64,000 bases of DNA from an unicellular cyanobacterium SU2 (GCA_002110465.1 NEED01000009.1:1-64000), one strand, 5' to 3'; shown: positions 9,801 through 17,504, numbered from the stretch's first letter. Notes: generated by a model from the letters alone, not told the origin. A program made the numbers and translations.

Positions 9801-10449
9801 AATGAAGACCTTAGTAACACAGCTACGAGATTGTTTGCTTAAAGAAGCCAATCCCCCCTATTCTCCAAGTTATCGGGTACTATGGCACTGCGCCCAACAT
9901 TTATCCTATCAAGAGTTTTATCAAGCTTGGCATCAAGAGTCATCTTCAAACAAGAATGGTGACGAAACACCCCAAAAGCTATTTAAAAATCAAATAACGC
10001 CCCCATCAGAAACCCTAACCCTCATTGATGAACTACAACAAGCGATCGCCCAAAAGTCAGATTTGGGTCGTATTTATTTAGTGGGACTTGATAGTAGTCG
10101 CTTTATTGATCCCGATAATCCCCCCATTGATATCTACGATCAAATGCTTGAGCAAGATTGTCCATCTTTCGACCATGGCATTCCTGAAACCATGGCCAAA
10201 TTACGATTGTATTGGAATATCTTACAACGAGATAATCAGAAAACTCGGTTTGTTCTCTTACTCTATGTTGAACCTAATGCCTCGACAACGTTGAGTCTGT
10301 CTTCGAGTTTCTTAGAAATGCTATCGAAGTTTCAGGGATTAATTGCTGTTGTTACCGACCAAGATATCCCCAGTCAATTAACTCAATTTTCCCCGAATGA
10401 TACCCAATTAATTGAGAAAATTTTGGATTGGATCACCTATTCTTATTAA
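6847..10449 (+). CDS. NACHT NTPase with HEAT-repeat array
   Basis: This is an STAND-type NTPase of about 1200 residues. An N-terminal linker leads to the NACHT domain, with Walker A GKSGTGKT about 90 residues in and a Walker B-like VWFLLDGMNYL about 75 residues later. A helical NACHT-associated region follows. About a dozen HEAT/PBS-lyase-type repeats of roughly 33-36 residues come next, many ending LGKIDPGN. A C-terminal alpha/beta domain (about 160 residues) contains YLVGLDSSRF and FVLLLYVEPN. NACHT proteins of this plan act as ligand-sensing switches, and bacterial relatives defend against phages. Here the repeats would be the sensor. The start is uncertain: an upstream in-frame ATG at 6760 adds 29 protein-unlike residues, and neither start has a good ribosome site. 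The frame is intact. Confidence 0.85.
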   Translation: MLKKSIPINPLNTQPDEPQTDLNETHVSLRRIDRQSLTRSKTPSGILKLPHSMEDEFGENKYDGKAQFWDNFLQNPNSQFPTKKIAIIGKSGTGKTLLLQKIAYLLLEHTEDVPIWITPSQLTTSSLKDYVFNTWLDLASRNNSSKDWSIQAWQECFQELLNSGRVWFLLDGMNYLCLSKTENSSLSPLSVLVKQLQNWSNKSHIILTCQTQTWKTDPQVLSNFETYQTQELSDPNKVQEFIKQWFDPQETVLENQSSNEDLEQNLYQFFEKITNKTIRKALSNPLRLALFCRLWQQNQETLPQTTSQLYQQLVPQFYQWQAEGININLKQQQQLNKALETLALTAYQTSDNQPILSQETIEDVLGEDASLLSLAIQLKWLNRIGVVGNDQKKHYYTFFDATFNDYFAALAIDDWRFFCNHDPEELSSIASKPYPIFDSHWWGVILCWLGRGDLLIAQKEAFMEALVTFNDGCGQENFYGLRAYFLAAMALSEFPDCSFAEQICRQLIRWELPELEAKTPSQKTNLKSPLQNNACQTLNHLDHPLAAEILLELLQKTDNSQVKKQGFRHLETFGKGNSQMITALSQCLATTPSATLRWQVAETLGKIDPGNTQAIGTFVELLNNSSDESRKIAFSALKQIGQQNIAAITALVGLLHNQSSSSLRREILQCLESIGGENPMVIGILTQYIRITKDLGIRRQIAASLEKVDPGNPTAIIVLVKLTQEKTPEAIRREAVYSLGEITPGNEQGIDALVTLMENTHNIYMCWTAVSSLGKIGTGNKTAIAALEKLIESGETLLLRKEALESLGKIEPTNPTIIRASVSLMEKTQDEAIHREAAETLGNLDPGNPQAIKALTKLLKLSKDNFTRRQAAASLGKIDPGNLEALTTLMQLIQGTEDPDIASLAADSLGEIAINNPAAIATLIRLLQTSDHLETQRCAIKSLGKIAIASESAVTVFTKLLLDSPEESLRIQIAESLIGIVSVNQMKTLVTQLRDCLLKEANPPYSPSYRVLWHCAQHLSYQEFYQAWHQESSSNKNGDETPQKLFKNQITPPSETLTLIDELQQAIAQKSDLGRIYLVGLDSSRFIDPDNPPIDIYDQMLEQDCPSFDHGIPETMAKLRLYWNILQRDNQKTRFVLLLYVEPNASTTLSLSSSFLEMLSKFQGLIAVVTDQDIPSQLTQFSPNDTQLIEKILDWITYSY

Positions 10450-10461
10450 AGACTATTAATT

Positions 10462-10944
10462 TCAATTATTTTGCCGAATCTCTGCTAATAATCCTCTACA
10501 GGCATCCAACAATAAATCAATCACCTTATCAAATCCCGCCTGACCTCCATAATAGGGGTCGGGAACTTCTTGTTCAGTATGTTCTGTCGCAAACTCACAC
10601 ATCATACGAACTTTATGATTATACTTTCCTTTGGGATCAAGGGCTAAAATGTTTTGATAATTTTCCCGATCCATTGCTAAAATCAGGTCAAATTGCTCAA
10701 AGTCGAACCAATCAAATTGCCTAGCCCTACCCCGAAGTTCAATTCCACGACTCAATGCAGTAGACTTCATTCGACTATCTGGAGCAGCACCAATATGATA
10801 ACTTGAGGTTCCTGCCGAATCACAAATAATCTGATCTTCTAACTTTGCTTCTTTAATGAGGTAGTTCATAATATTCTCCGCCGCTGGAGAACGACAAATG
10901 TTACCAAGACAGACAAAGAGTAACCTGTATGCCATAAAGTTCAC
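10462..10944 (-). CDS. Low-molecular-weight protein tyrosine phosphatase
   Basis: This 160-residue protein has the phosphate-binding loop CLGNICRS (Cys12-x5-Arg18) right at the N-terminus, and the general acid in VPDPYYGG near residue 126. Both are required for the cysteine-phosphate mechanism, so it should be active. Cyanobacterial relatives dephosphorylate tyrosine on various proteins, but the substrate here is unknown. A second in-frame ATG (MAYRLLF, at 10935) is an equally plausible start. The gene converges with the NACHT-HEAT gene; their stop codons are only 12 bp apart, so read-through could generate antisense RNA. Confidence 0.92.
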   Translation of the reverse strand: MNFMAYRLLFVCLGNICRSPAAENIMNYLIKEAKLEDQIICDSAGTSSYHIGAAPDSRMKSTALSRGIELRGRARQFDWFDFEQFDLILAMDRENYQNILALDPKGKYNHKVRMMCEFATEHTEQEVPDPYYGGQAGFDKVIDLLLDACRGLLAEIRQNN

Positions 10945-11081
10945 TAAAATTACTTAAAACAATGATCATCACTAGATTTTGACCAAGATGTTTCAAAGTA
11001 TATCCTAGATTCTGACCCTGATTCAATGCTAAGGTTCAATCATCAAATTGATAGATCTGTTAACTAGAGGAAAATTTTTAA

Positions 11082-12491
11082 ATGCTGAAGTTACCGAGGA
11101 AAACTCGCTCTTACGGTTCCTATTACAACAATTCCTACTACAAAAAACCCAATCGCCTCCCTAAAATCTCCTTATTGTGGCTGATTCTTGCTGTCCCTGT
11201 TTTGATTATCCTCTCGGAATTTTTAGCCCAAGCTTATTTAGGGGTAACGGGTAAGGACAAGAACGTAAGTGGTAAATCCCCTTTAGTAAAAGCCTATCAA
11301 CTTAACTTCCTCACAGCTAATAAAAAACCCATAGACGGATTAACTGATGGGGGAGATTTAGTGGTTAAACGGAGTCCTACCCTAGGTTATGAATTAGTCA
11401 GTCCCCAAAAAAGTGAATTTTTACAAATTAATGAACAAGGGATGCGCGACAGTGATCCTTTGCCCTTAGCTAAACCGAAAAATGAAATTCGGATTTTTAT
11501 TTTAGGCGGGTCTACAGCCTTTGGGCAATTAAATCCTAATAATGATGCTACCATTAGCCATCATCTTGAAGCTCGTCTTCAACAGCGTGTTAAACAACAG
11601 AAAACCTCTCCTGCTAAGTACCGACCTGACGTTTTTCCCTTCTTTGTCCCGACTAGACGAGAATTAATGAAATTACCCCCCAAAATTCGTGAAGGTAATT
11701 ATCGGGTCATTAATGCCGCAGTTCCAGGGTATGCGTCGGGAAATCAATTGTCTCAATTAGCCCTCAAGATTTTACCTTATCAACCAGATTTAATTGTGGT
11801 CTTGGACGGCTATGAAGACTTGATGTTACCGAGTAGTTCTCCTCAAGCTGATATTCCCCATATTGATCAATTCTTGGCCGATGCTAAGGGATATTTTCAG
11901 AACTCGTTGGATTTTTCTGTGGATCAATGGGTGGGAAATACGGCATTAGTTAAGACCTTTAATTCCTTTACCCCTAAATCCTCGGTTTCCCTAGATCAAA
12001 CCAGTTTAGCTGTTAATAATGATGGTCAATCTCTCAATTCCTATTTACCCAATGATCCAGAAGAATTAAACCGTCGTGTTAATCGTTACAGAGAAAACCA
12101 TAAACGTTTAATTAAATTAGCGGCAAGATGGGGAATTCCTGTGGTTCTTGCTGTTCAACCAGAAATTACGGCTCGTCCGGTGAATAAGCTTTCTGCTGAA
12201 GAAAAAGCCATCCGCGATCGCTTAGGAAACGAGTATGTTGAAGAATTTCCTAAAGCTTATGGTGAATTGGTTAAAGCCAGTCAACAGTTAGCTAAGGCAT
12301 TTCCAAAAAATGTTAAGGTGGTCAATTTTTACCAGAATAATTCATCTTTTCCTACTCCTATGTTCTCAGATACTGTTCACCTAACAGAACAATCTAATAA
12401 GGTAATGGCAGAGAAGCTTTACCATGGGATTACTGCTTGGGAAAAAATTCAAATTATCCCCCAACATTTTTATCTAAAAAATAATAAATAG
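11082..12491 (+). CDS. Membrane-anchored SGNH/GDSL-like hydrolase
   Basis: This 469-residue protein has a basic, Tyr/Asn-rich N-terminus. One membrane anchor (residues 29-49, LLWLILAVPVLIILSEFLAQA) comes next, followed by a large outer domain. SGNH features are IFILGGSTAFG (catalytic Ser near 145), INAAVPGYASGNQ (the Gly block), IVVLDGYEDL in place of the Asn block, and FSDTVHLTEQS near the C-terminus with the Asp-x-x-His pair. Families of this kind modify or deacylate exported polysaccharides or lipids; the substrate is unknown. The start at ATG 11082 is preceded by AGAGGAAA. It is a single-gene unit. Confidence 0.75.
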   Translation: MLKLPRKTRSYGSYYNNSYYKKPNRLPKISLLWLILAVPVLIILSEFLAQAYLGVTGKDKNVSGKSPLVKAYQLNFLTANKKPIDGLTDGGDLVVKRSPTLGYELVSPQKSEFLQINEQGMRDSDPLPLAKPKNEIRIFILGGSTAFGQLNPNNDATISHHLEARLQQRVKQQKTSPAKYRPDVFPFFVPTRRELMKLPPKIREGNYRVINAAVPGYASGNQLSQLALKILPYQPDLIVVLDGYEDLMLPSSSPQADIPHIDQFLADAKGYFQNSLDFSVDQWVGNTALVKTFNSFTPKSSVSLDQTSLAVNNDGQSLNSYLPNDPEELNRRVNRYRENHKRLIKLAARWGIPVVLAVQPEITARPVNKLSAEEKAIRDRLGNEYVEEFPKAYGELVKASQQLAKAFPKNVKVVNFYQNNSSFPTPMFSDTVHLTEQSNKVMAEKLYHGITAWEKIQIIPQHFYLKNNK

Positions 12492-12790
12492 ATGATCAAT
12501 TAGTATTTTGGGATTGAGATTGTCTTGATCCCTAACTCTTTTATTTGACAGGAGGTAACGTTTATAAAATCAGAGAAATACGGGATAATTTATATTCAAA
12601 GAGGAGATTTGAGAGATTGTTTATAAAGTAAATCTGAAAAGGATATTTAGGCTCTTAGTACAGGCTTTAGCCTTAAGAAATCAACCCTAAAGGATTGACT
12701 AGCAAACGATAAGACGACCAACATTTACTTCATGTTTTGTTTCCAAAGACTCTTTGATAGAAGCGATCGCCAGAACTAAAAAAGGAATAA
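12492..12790. other. Intergenic region, decayed sequence
   Basis: About 300 bp without a credible gene. A HIP1-containing segment (12760-12775) precedes the FG-GAP fragment. The region is probably debris associated with the IS remnant that follows. Confidence 0.3.
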
Positions 12791-12793
12791 TAT

Positions 12794-12960
12794 GTTAGCA
12801 TTAGTCTTGACCTTTCTACCCTAAACGGGACTAATAGCTTTATCCTCAAGGGATTGGAGAGGGGTGATAACTTGGGCATCAGCGTGAGCAATGCTGGAGA
12901 TATTAATGGGGATGGCTTTGATGACATAGTAATTGGGGCGAATAGTGCTGGCTTTTCCAT
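12794..12960 (+). pseudogene. FG-GAP/integrin-alpha-like repeat fragment
   Basis: The frame reads SLDLSTLNGTNSFIL, then GDNLGISVSNAGDINGDGF and DDIVIGANSAG. That is one calcium-binding FG-GAP beta-propeller repeat of the kind found in large cyanobacterial surface proteins. A stop codon (TAA) lies just upstream, and the sequence switches without a break into transposase sequence near 12955. The rest of the parent gene is missing, so this is a relic. Confidence 0.65.
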
Positions 12961-13440
12961 CCTTGTTTACCCTTATCCCTCTGGTTGGTATTGGTATAAT
13001 TTATTTAAAGAAGCAAGGATAAGTTGGAAAAAAAGCCAGAAAAAGAATCCAAAGAAAGACCCAGAAATCGTAGCTAAGAAAAAGAAGGAAATCACTCGGC
13101 TTATTCTCAACTGGCAAGAAGAGATTAGCTTGGGGAAATTGAGCGTATTTATGATAGATGAATGCCATTTATTATGGAATAATTTATGTGGTTATGTCTG
13201 GGGTAAAACTGATGAGAGAGTAGAAATTCCTATGACGAATCAACGTTCCAAGCAAACTTATTATGGAGCTTTGGATTATGGAACTAAAGAATTTTTGGTT
13301 AAACCTTATCAGAAAGCTGATTCACAATATACAGTCGAGTTTGTTAAATATCTCCAAAAATAACGACCTAATCAAAGAATTACCCTAATTTGGGAAAGTG
13401 TTACACCATCTTAGATTGGTAGCCTTTCTTTTTATCTGCT
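12955..13440 (+). pseudogene. IS630-family transposase remnant
   Basis: After the FG-GAP relic the frame continues with a DDE transposase core. FMIDECHLLWNNLCGYVWG carries the first conserved acidic motif, followed by TNQRSKQTYYGALDY. It hits TAA at 13361-13363. The same frame after that stop reads RPNQRITLIWESVTPS and then stops again. That is a decayed form of the second motif (normally IWDG.SYH). The N-terminal DNA-binding part is missing. The gene is therefore broken at both ends and by at least one stop and one frameshift. Confidence 0.7.
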
Positions 13441-13447
13441 GTTTAAG

Positions 13448-13460
13448 AATGATTATCATT
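13448..13460. promoter_or_regulatory. Fur-box-like palindrome upstream of the HCP gene
   Basis: AATGATTATCATT is a perfect 6-1-6 inverted repeat. It matches the core of the classical Fur box (AATGATAATCATT) at 12 of 13 positions. It lies about 214 bp upstream of the HCP start, at the edge of the IS relic. It could be an iron-response operator or chance; no test is possible here. Confidence 0.35.
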
Positions 13461-13673
13461 TAAGGTATCCTTGCATGCGATCGCCAACAGACAAGGGAGC
13501 ATAACTCCTGGGTATTCTAAAATACATATAAAAAAACTTATGTCAACCATTCGTAATGTTTATTTGCATAATGTAAATTTTTGTTACATAATAGGAAGCG
13601 AGGAAATAAAGCAATAGCTCAAGGCCTCAAGCAGACTATTCAGTCAATGGTACATAGACTCCTAGGAGTAATC

Positions 13674-14171
13674 ATGGTTTACACAGCAACCAATCAAGCA
13701 AACACCTTCAATTCCCAGACTCTAAACATTCCTTCTGTCACAGCACAATTTCAACGCCTCAGCACAGACGATAAGCTAGGTTTACTCTGGGAGATCTATA
13801 CAGAAATTGGTCGCTCTATTACCCCGGCTGCCCCTGGTGCTGCTCGTTTACAATTTGCGGAAGGATTACTTAACCAAATCAAGCAAATGCCCCAAAATGA
13901 GCAATTAGAAGTCATGCGGGACTTGGTCAAAAAAGTTAGCACCCCCATCACCCGTGCTTACGGAAGCTTCACCAATAATACGAAGCTGGCTTTTTGGTAT
14001 CAGTTAGCTGAATTAATGAAGGCTGGAATTGTAATTCCTGTTCCCCCTTACTACCAATTAAGTCGTGAAGCTAATACCGTTTTAGCCGCGATCCAATCTC
14101 TAGAATTTAATCAACAAATTACTGTTCTCCGTAACGCTGTTTCTGATATGGGAGTAGATCCTCTCGCCTAA
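13674..14171 (+). CDS. Helical carotenoid protein (OCP N-terminal-domain homolog)
   Basis: This 165-residue protein matches the all-helical N-terminal domain of the orange carotenoid protein: FQRLSTDDKLGLLWEIYTEIGRSITPAAPGAARL, split over residues 27-60, then AYGSFTNNTKLAFWYQLAELM around 105-125 and LEFNQQITVLRNAV at the end. HCPs bind a keto-carotenoid and either quench singlet oxygen or quench phycobilisome energy. There is no C-terminal OCP domain in this gene; that domain is encoded separately downstream. The start is ATG 13674; an upstream in-frame extension to 13581 is unlikely because it lacks family similarity. A strong terminator follows the gene. Confidence 0.92.
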   Translation: MVYTATNQANTFNSQTLNIPSVTAQFQRLSTDDKLGLLWEIYTEIGRSITPAAPGAARLQFAEGLLNQIKQMPQNEQLEVMRDLVKKVSTPITRAYGSFTNNTKLAFWYQLAELMKAGIVIPVPPYYQLSREANTVLAAIQSLEFNQQITVLRNAVSDMGVDPLA

Positions 14172-14206
14172 TTGTCTCGTTTACTTTTCTAACTCTCCTA
14201 ACAGTT

Positions 14207-14229
14207 AAGAGCAGGGTTTTCCTGCTCTT
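14207..14229 (+). terminator. Intrinsic terminator/attenuator after the HCP gene
   Basis: A perfect 9-bp stem (AAGAGCAGG / CCTGCTCTT) with a 5-base loop is followed by a short T run. It stands between the HCP gene and the CTDH gene, 31 bp before the CTDH start. It could make CTDH expression lower than, or separate from, that of HCP. Confidence 0.75.
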
Positions 14230-14259
14230 TTCCGTGAAAATCTAACACATTATTTTAAT

Positions 14260-14658
14260 ATGACTCTAATTCAAACAAAACCTATTACTGGGATAACTGA
14301 ACCAGTCATCGAAGCTTATTTTGACACCTTAAATGCAGGTGAGTTTGAAGCGACAGCCCATTTATTTGCTATGGAGGGAGTGTTACATCCCCCTTTTGAA
14401 TCTCCTATCGTAGGACAAGAAGCGATCGCCACTTATCTTCAATCTGAAGCTCAAGGGATGAAACTCAATCCCCGCCAGGGGACAGTTAAACCCCTCGATC
14501 ACAGCAGAAAACAATTTAACATCACTGGTAACGTGAAAACCCCCTTATTCGGGGTTAATGTTTCCTGGACATTTATCCTCAATGCTGCCCAAGCAATCGA
14601 ATCAGTTGAAGTTAAGCTATTAGCATCTCTAGCAGAACTAGCCAATTTACAGCGTTAG
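14260..14658 (+). CDS. OCP C-terminal-domain homolog (CTDH)
   Basis: This 132-residue NTF2-like protein corresponds to the C-terminal half of the orange carotenoid protein. Both carotenoid-carbonyl-binding positions appear kept: the Tyr in EAYFDTLNAGEFEA (residue about 24) and the Trp in GVNVSWTFILN (about 103). The end VKLLASLAELANLQR matches the OCP C-terminus. Free CTDHs carry carotenoid from membranes and load it into HCPs. No cysteine occurs anywhere in the protein, unlike the CTDH clade that forms disulfide-linked dimers. It lies 88 bp downstream of the HCP gene, beyond a terminator hairpin. No gene for the recovery protein FRP was seen nearby. Confidence 0.9.
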   Translation: MTLIQTKPITGITEPVIEAYFDTLNAGEFEATAHLFAMEGVLHPPFESPIVGQEAIATYLQSEAQGMKLNPRQGTVKPLDHSRKQFNITGNVKTPLFGVNVSWTFILNAAQAIESVEVKLLASLAELANLQR

Positions 14659-14667
14659 TAAGCTGAT

Positions 14668-15111
14668 TTAACTTCCGATAGCATAAGCAGGTTGTTCAAA
14701 CATACTTTCTAATGCTTTACGCCCTAATGCTAAATCTTTAGGTGAGGGAACCCAATCAGGATGGCTAGTCATCAATAAACTTTCAAGGGTTTCCTTATCA
14801 AATAAATGCCAAGTTAATGCACCCTTAACTCGTCCTTGAATTCCATAACAATTTTGACTGATACAGTAAATAGAAAACTGCCCAGCTACGCGCTTAATAG
14901 TCAGTTTTTCTTGAGGTTGTAGAGAACGCAAGCGTCGTATTACTTCTTTAAGTTCTTGGATTGATGACACACACAACCCAGGAATAATTACCTGTAACTG
15001 CTCATTCCCATTAACATTAATCCAATAGCGACGGGACGGATCAATTCCTTCTAACCAAGGAGATTGATCATCAAGACGATAGCGGGGAGAAAGAATAAAC
15101 GGTTGTGTCAT
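14668..15111 (-). CDS. Conserved hypothetical protein
   Basis: This 147-residue soluble protein is not recognised by me. It has no signal or membrane segment. Visible features are PWLEGIDPSRRYWINV near the start, LKEVIRRLRSLQPQEKLTI in the middle, two Cys close together (IYCISQNCYG), and PSPKDLALGRKALESMFEQP near the end. It is probably a small alpha/beta protein of the cyanobacterial core, which is a guess from its look. The gene is convergent with the CTDH gene; their ends are 9 bp apart. It starts at ATG 15111. Confidence 0.6.
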   Translation of the reverse strand: MTQPFILSPRYRLDDQSPWLEGIDPSRRYWINVNGNEQLQVIIPGLCVSSIQELKEVIRRLRSLQPQEKLTIKRVAGQFSIYCISQNCYGIQGRVKGALTWHLFDKETLESLLMTSHPDWVPSPKDLALGRKALESMFEQPAYAIGS

Positions 15112-15386
15112 CGATAAGTCTTCTAAAATTTTTCTAGTGGTCTGTTTAGATTGAGGTTAATACTCTTAAGCTGTTTCAAATTGTAAAGGCTGACGATAAG
15201 AGTGCAAGGTAAATGCTCAGTAAGTTTACAAAAGTTAATGATGAACTTCATAAAAGTAAACTTAAGGAGTTTCCAGAGATATATCTAATTTCCAAATTAT
15301 GATAGAAACGTTGTGGAGAACGTTTCTATAACTTCTAGCAACTAAAATTAGGACTTAAAAGGATTATGGTGGCTTATTTAACGAGA

Positions 15387-15716
15387 TTAGTCTGAATAAC
15401 CTTCAATTTCGCTAGAAACTTCATAAAAATCCGTTACAGGTGACTTAGCAAATAGGGGAGTCATTTCCGCTAGAATTTTTTGATACATTTCACTGTGATT
15501 TGATTCCATATCCTCAAGTTTTTCCCACATAATGATCGCAATGCCTTCATCGGTTCCTGGTTTTTGTAGTAGAAAAGCTCCTTTAAACCCTTGCTTATAA
15601 GTAGATACAGCTTTCTCATAAAGTCTTTGAGCTTCAGCAAATTTACCAGGTTTAAACTCACCGATGGCAACATAAGCATACTTATGCTGGAGAAAATCGA
15701 GAAATTCTTCTGACAT
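15387..15716 (-). CDS. Dimeric alpha/beta-barrel (ABM-like) domain protein
   Basis: This 109-residue single-domain protein reads YAYVAIGEFKPGKFAEAQRLYEKAV, split over residues 14-38, then GTDEGIAIIMWEKLEDMESN. This is the beta-alpha-beta-beta pattern of the ferredoxin-like ABM/dimeric barrel family, whose members include heme-degrading monooxygenases, stress proteins and EthD-like proteins. No catalytic residues can be assigned, and no neighbouring gene suggests a substrate. A downstream Met is less likely as a start because it would remove the first strand. Confidence 0.6.
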   Translation of the reverse strand: MSEEFLDFLQHKYAYVAIGEFKPGKFAEAQRLYEKAVSTYKQGFKGAFLLQKPGTDEGIAIIMWEKLEDMESNHSEMYQKILAEMTPLFAKSPVTDFYEVSSEIEGYSD

Positions 15717-15919
15717 AATTTAACGACAAATAAATCTGTATTGAGATAACATTTTTAACAAATAACATACTCTAGACGAATCTTCTTTGTTCTTCAAGGA
15801 TATTTAAGATATTAGCCTTAATACTGGGTTCAAAGACTTCTCTTGTGAGGAGAAAGGAGATTGGAAAGAGGTACAATCTTTTCCCAAACGACTCACGGTT
15901 CTGTATTCTTTGTTTCGTG

Positions 15920-17302
15920 TTAATTTGAACATAAGGCTTCAATTTCTGACCCTTGAGTCGGTAAATTTGCGGTTAATACCTCGGTTCGGGTTTCTGTCAC
16001 CAACACATCATCTTCAATACGAATCCCCCTTACATCAGGAAATTGTTGAAGTTTATCCCAATTCACGTCGTTTTTATATTTTTCCCTAAAATCTTTACGG
16101 TTTAAAATTCCTGGCACTTGATAAAATCCAGGTTCGATAGTTACTACCATCCCAGAACGCAGAGGACGATCTAACCGTAAATAGCCTAACCCAAAGCGAT
16201 CGCTTCTCGTTCTTGATATTTCATACCCGGCTAAATCCCCTAAGTCTTCCATATCGTGAACATCTAGCCCCAATAAATGACCAATTCCATGGGGGAAAAA
16301 GAGTGCATGAGCGTCCTTGTCAACTAAATCATTGGGATTTCCCCTCAAAATTCCTAGATTAACCAATCCTTCGGCCATGATCAAAGCAGCTATAAGATGG
16401 ATATCTCGATATTCCACTCCTGAGTGCATTTTCTCAATACAAGCATCATGGGCGGCTAACACCACGTCATAAATATCCCGTTGACTGGGGGAAAATTGTC
16501 CGTTAACTGGCCAAGTTCGCGTAATATCTGAAGCCCATCCTAAAGGCGTTTCTGCCCCCACATCTGCCAATAACAACTCCCCAGGGTTAAGGGAATGGCT
16601 ATATTTGTCATTGTGGAGGATCTCCCCGTGTACAGTAACAATACTGCCATAGGCACACTTCATATTTTCGCCGATAATTACCCCTTCCATCGCCCCTCTC
16701 ACTTGGGCTTCTGTAGTCGCTTTTGGGGTGACTTTCATCCCTGTTTTGTGGGCTTCAATGGCAATAGCGATCGCTTTTTTGATTTCTGTTAACGCTTCTT
16801 GATCATGGATAAGACGCAAGGAAATGATTGCCTTAGCTAGGGCTAAATCTTTCCCCTCCAACTCATTAGGATAGGGAACATGACGGTTTAAGTGTTGACA
16901 TTGTTGTTGATAAGTTGGGACATCTTGAACAGCTATCGTCGCTGCATTGGTAGTATAGTTTTTGAGTTCTGATAAAGGATAAGCGTAGTCAGCCCCTAGA
17001 GTTTCAGCAATCAATTCCCGTGTGGGAGGTTCTCCATACCAGAGGGTATTCTCAGGGGGAACATTATCTTGAAATAAAGTTAGCTTTCCCTGTTCAAGAT
17101 GAATCACTGAATTTTCTAGGGGAAGTCCGGCAAAATAGAGAAAATGACTATTAGCCCGAAAAGGATAATGGTTAGACGGAAAATTGCGTGAGGGGGCTTT
17201 TCCTGACCACAGAATAACAGGACTATCAATTAATTGAGCTAATTTCTGCCTTCGTTGTTTTAAGGGATTAATTAATTGTTTATCTTTATTAATTTCCTGC
17301 AT
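15920..17302 (-). CDS. pepP: Xaa-Pro aminopeptidase (M24 family)
   Basis: This 460-residue cytosolic metallopeptidase removes N-terminal residues that precede proline. It has the aminopeptidase P N-terminal domain (residues 10-140, with SHFLYFAGLP) and the pita-bread catalytic domain. Metal ligands are in LLADVGAET and ASDITRTWPVNG (two Asp), HGIGHLLGLDVHDME (His), TIEPGFY (Glu) and RIEDDVLVT (Glu). All five are present. Length is usual for the family. It overlaps the end of the upstream hicB-like gene by 14 bp, so the two may be translated together. It starts at ATG 17302. Confidence 0.93.
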   Translation of the reverse strand: MQEINKDKQLINPLKQRRQKLAQLIDSPVILWSGKAPSRNFPSNHYPFRANSHFLYFAGLPLENSVIHLEQGKLTLFQDNVPPENTLWYGEPPTRELIAETLGADYAYPLSELKNYTTNAATIAVQDVPTYQQQCQHLNRHVPYPNELEGKDLALAKAIISLRLIHDQEALTEIKKAIAIAIEAHKTGMKVTPKATTEAQVRGAMEGVIIGENMKCAYGSIVTVHGEILHNDKYSHSLNPGELLLADVGAETPLGWASDITRTWPVNGQFSPSQRDIYDVVLAAHDACIEKMHSGVEYRDIHLIAALIMAEGLVNLGILRGNPNDLVDKDAHALFFPHGIGHLLGLDVHDMEDLGDLAGYEISRTRSDRFGLGYLRLDRPLRSGMVVTIEPGFYQVPGILNRKDFREKYKNDVNWDKLQQFPDVRGIRIEDDVLVTETRTEVLTANLPTQGSEIEALCSN

Positions 17303-17504
17303 GATTATGGAATTTTACTTCTACATAACAAGATTCAATTCCCTGATTTAATTCTTGAGCCACTTCTACATAAGAGATAATTGCATCTTGAATATTCTCA
17401 AGAGCTTCTTTTTTTGTTCCCCCTTGAGAAGCACATCCAGGTAAACTGGGACACCAAATTGCGTATCCTTCTTCTGTTTTTTTTAGGTTAACTTTATATT
17501 GCAT
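17289..17504 (-). CDS. HicB-like protein (orphan antitoxin fold)
   Basis: This 71-residue protein has the HicB signature: YKVNLKKTEEGYAIWCPSLPGCASQG and TKKEALENIQDAIISYVE, a partial RNase-H-like fold. HicB normally neutralises the small RNA-cleaving HicA toxin, but no hicA gene flanks it. Instead, its last 14 bp overlap the start of pepP. There is no DNA-binding extension, which is usual for short HicB proteins. It may be a solitary regulator or the relic of a lost pair. Confidence 0.8.
   Translation of the reverse strand: MQYKVNLKKTEEGYAIWCPSLPGCASQGGTKKEALENIQDAIISYVEVAQELNQGIESCYVEVKFHNHAGN

Noticed and set aside
10428-10724. Forward ORF of 98 codons across the phosphatase gene
   Set aside because: It is antisense to the well-supported phosphatase gene and shows no protein-like composition.
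12730-12960. Reverse ORF of 76 codons over the FG-GAP relic
   Set aside because: It is antisense to recognisable FG-GAP sequence and has no similarity of its own.
13581-13673. 31-codon upstream extension of the HCP gene
   Set aside because: It has no similarity to the OCP family; ATG 13674 gives the expected N-terminus.
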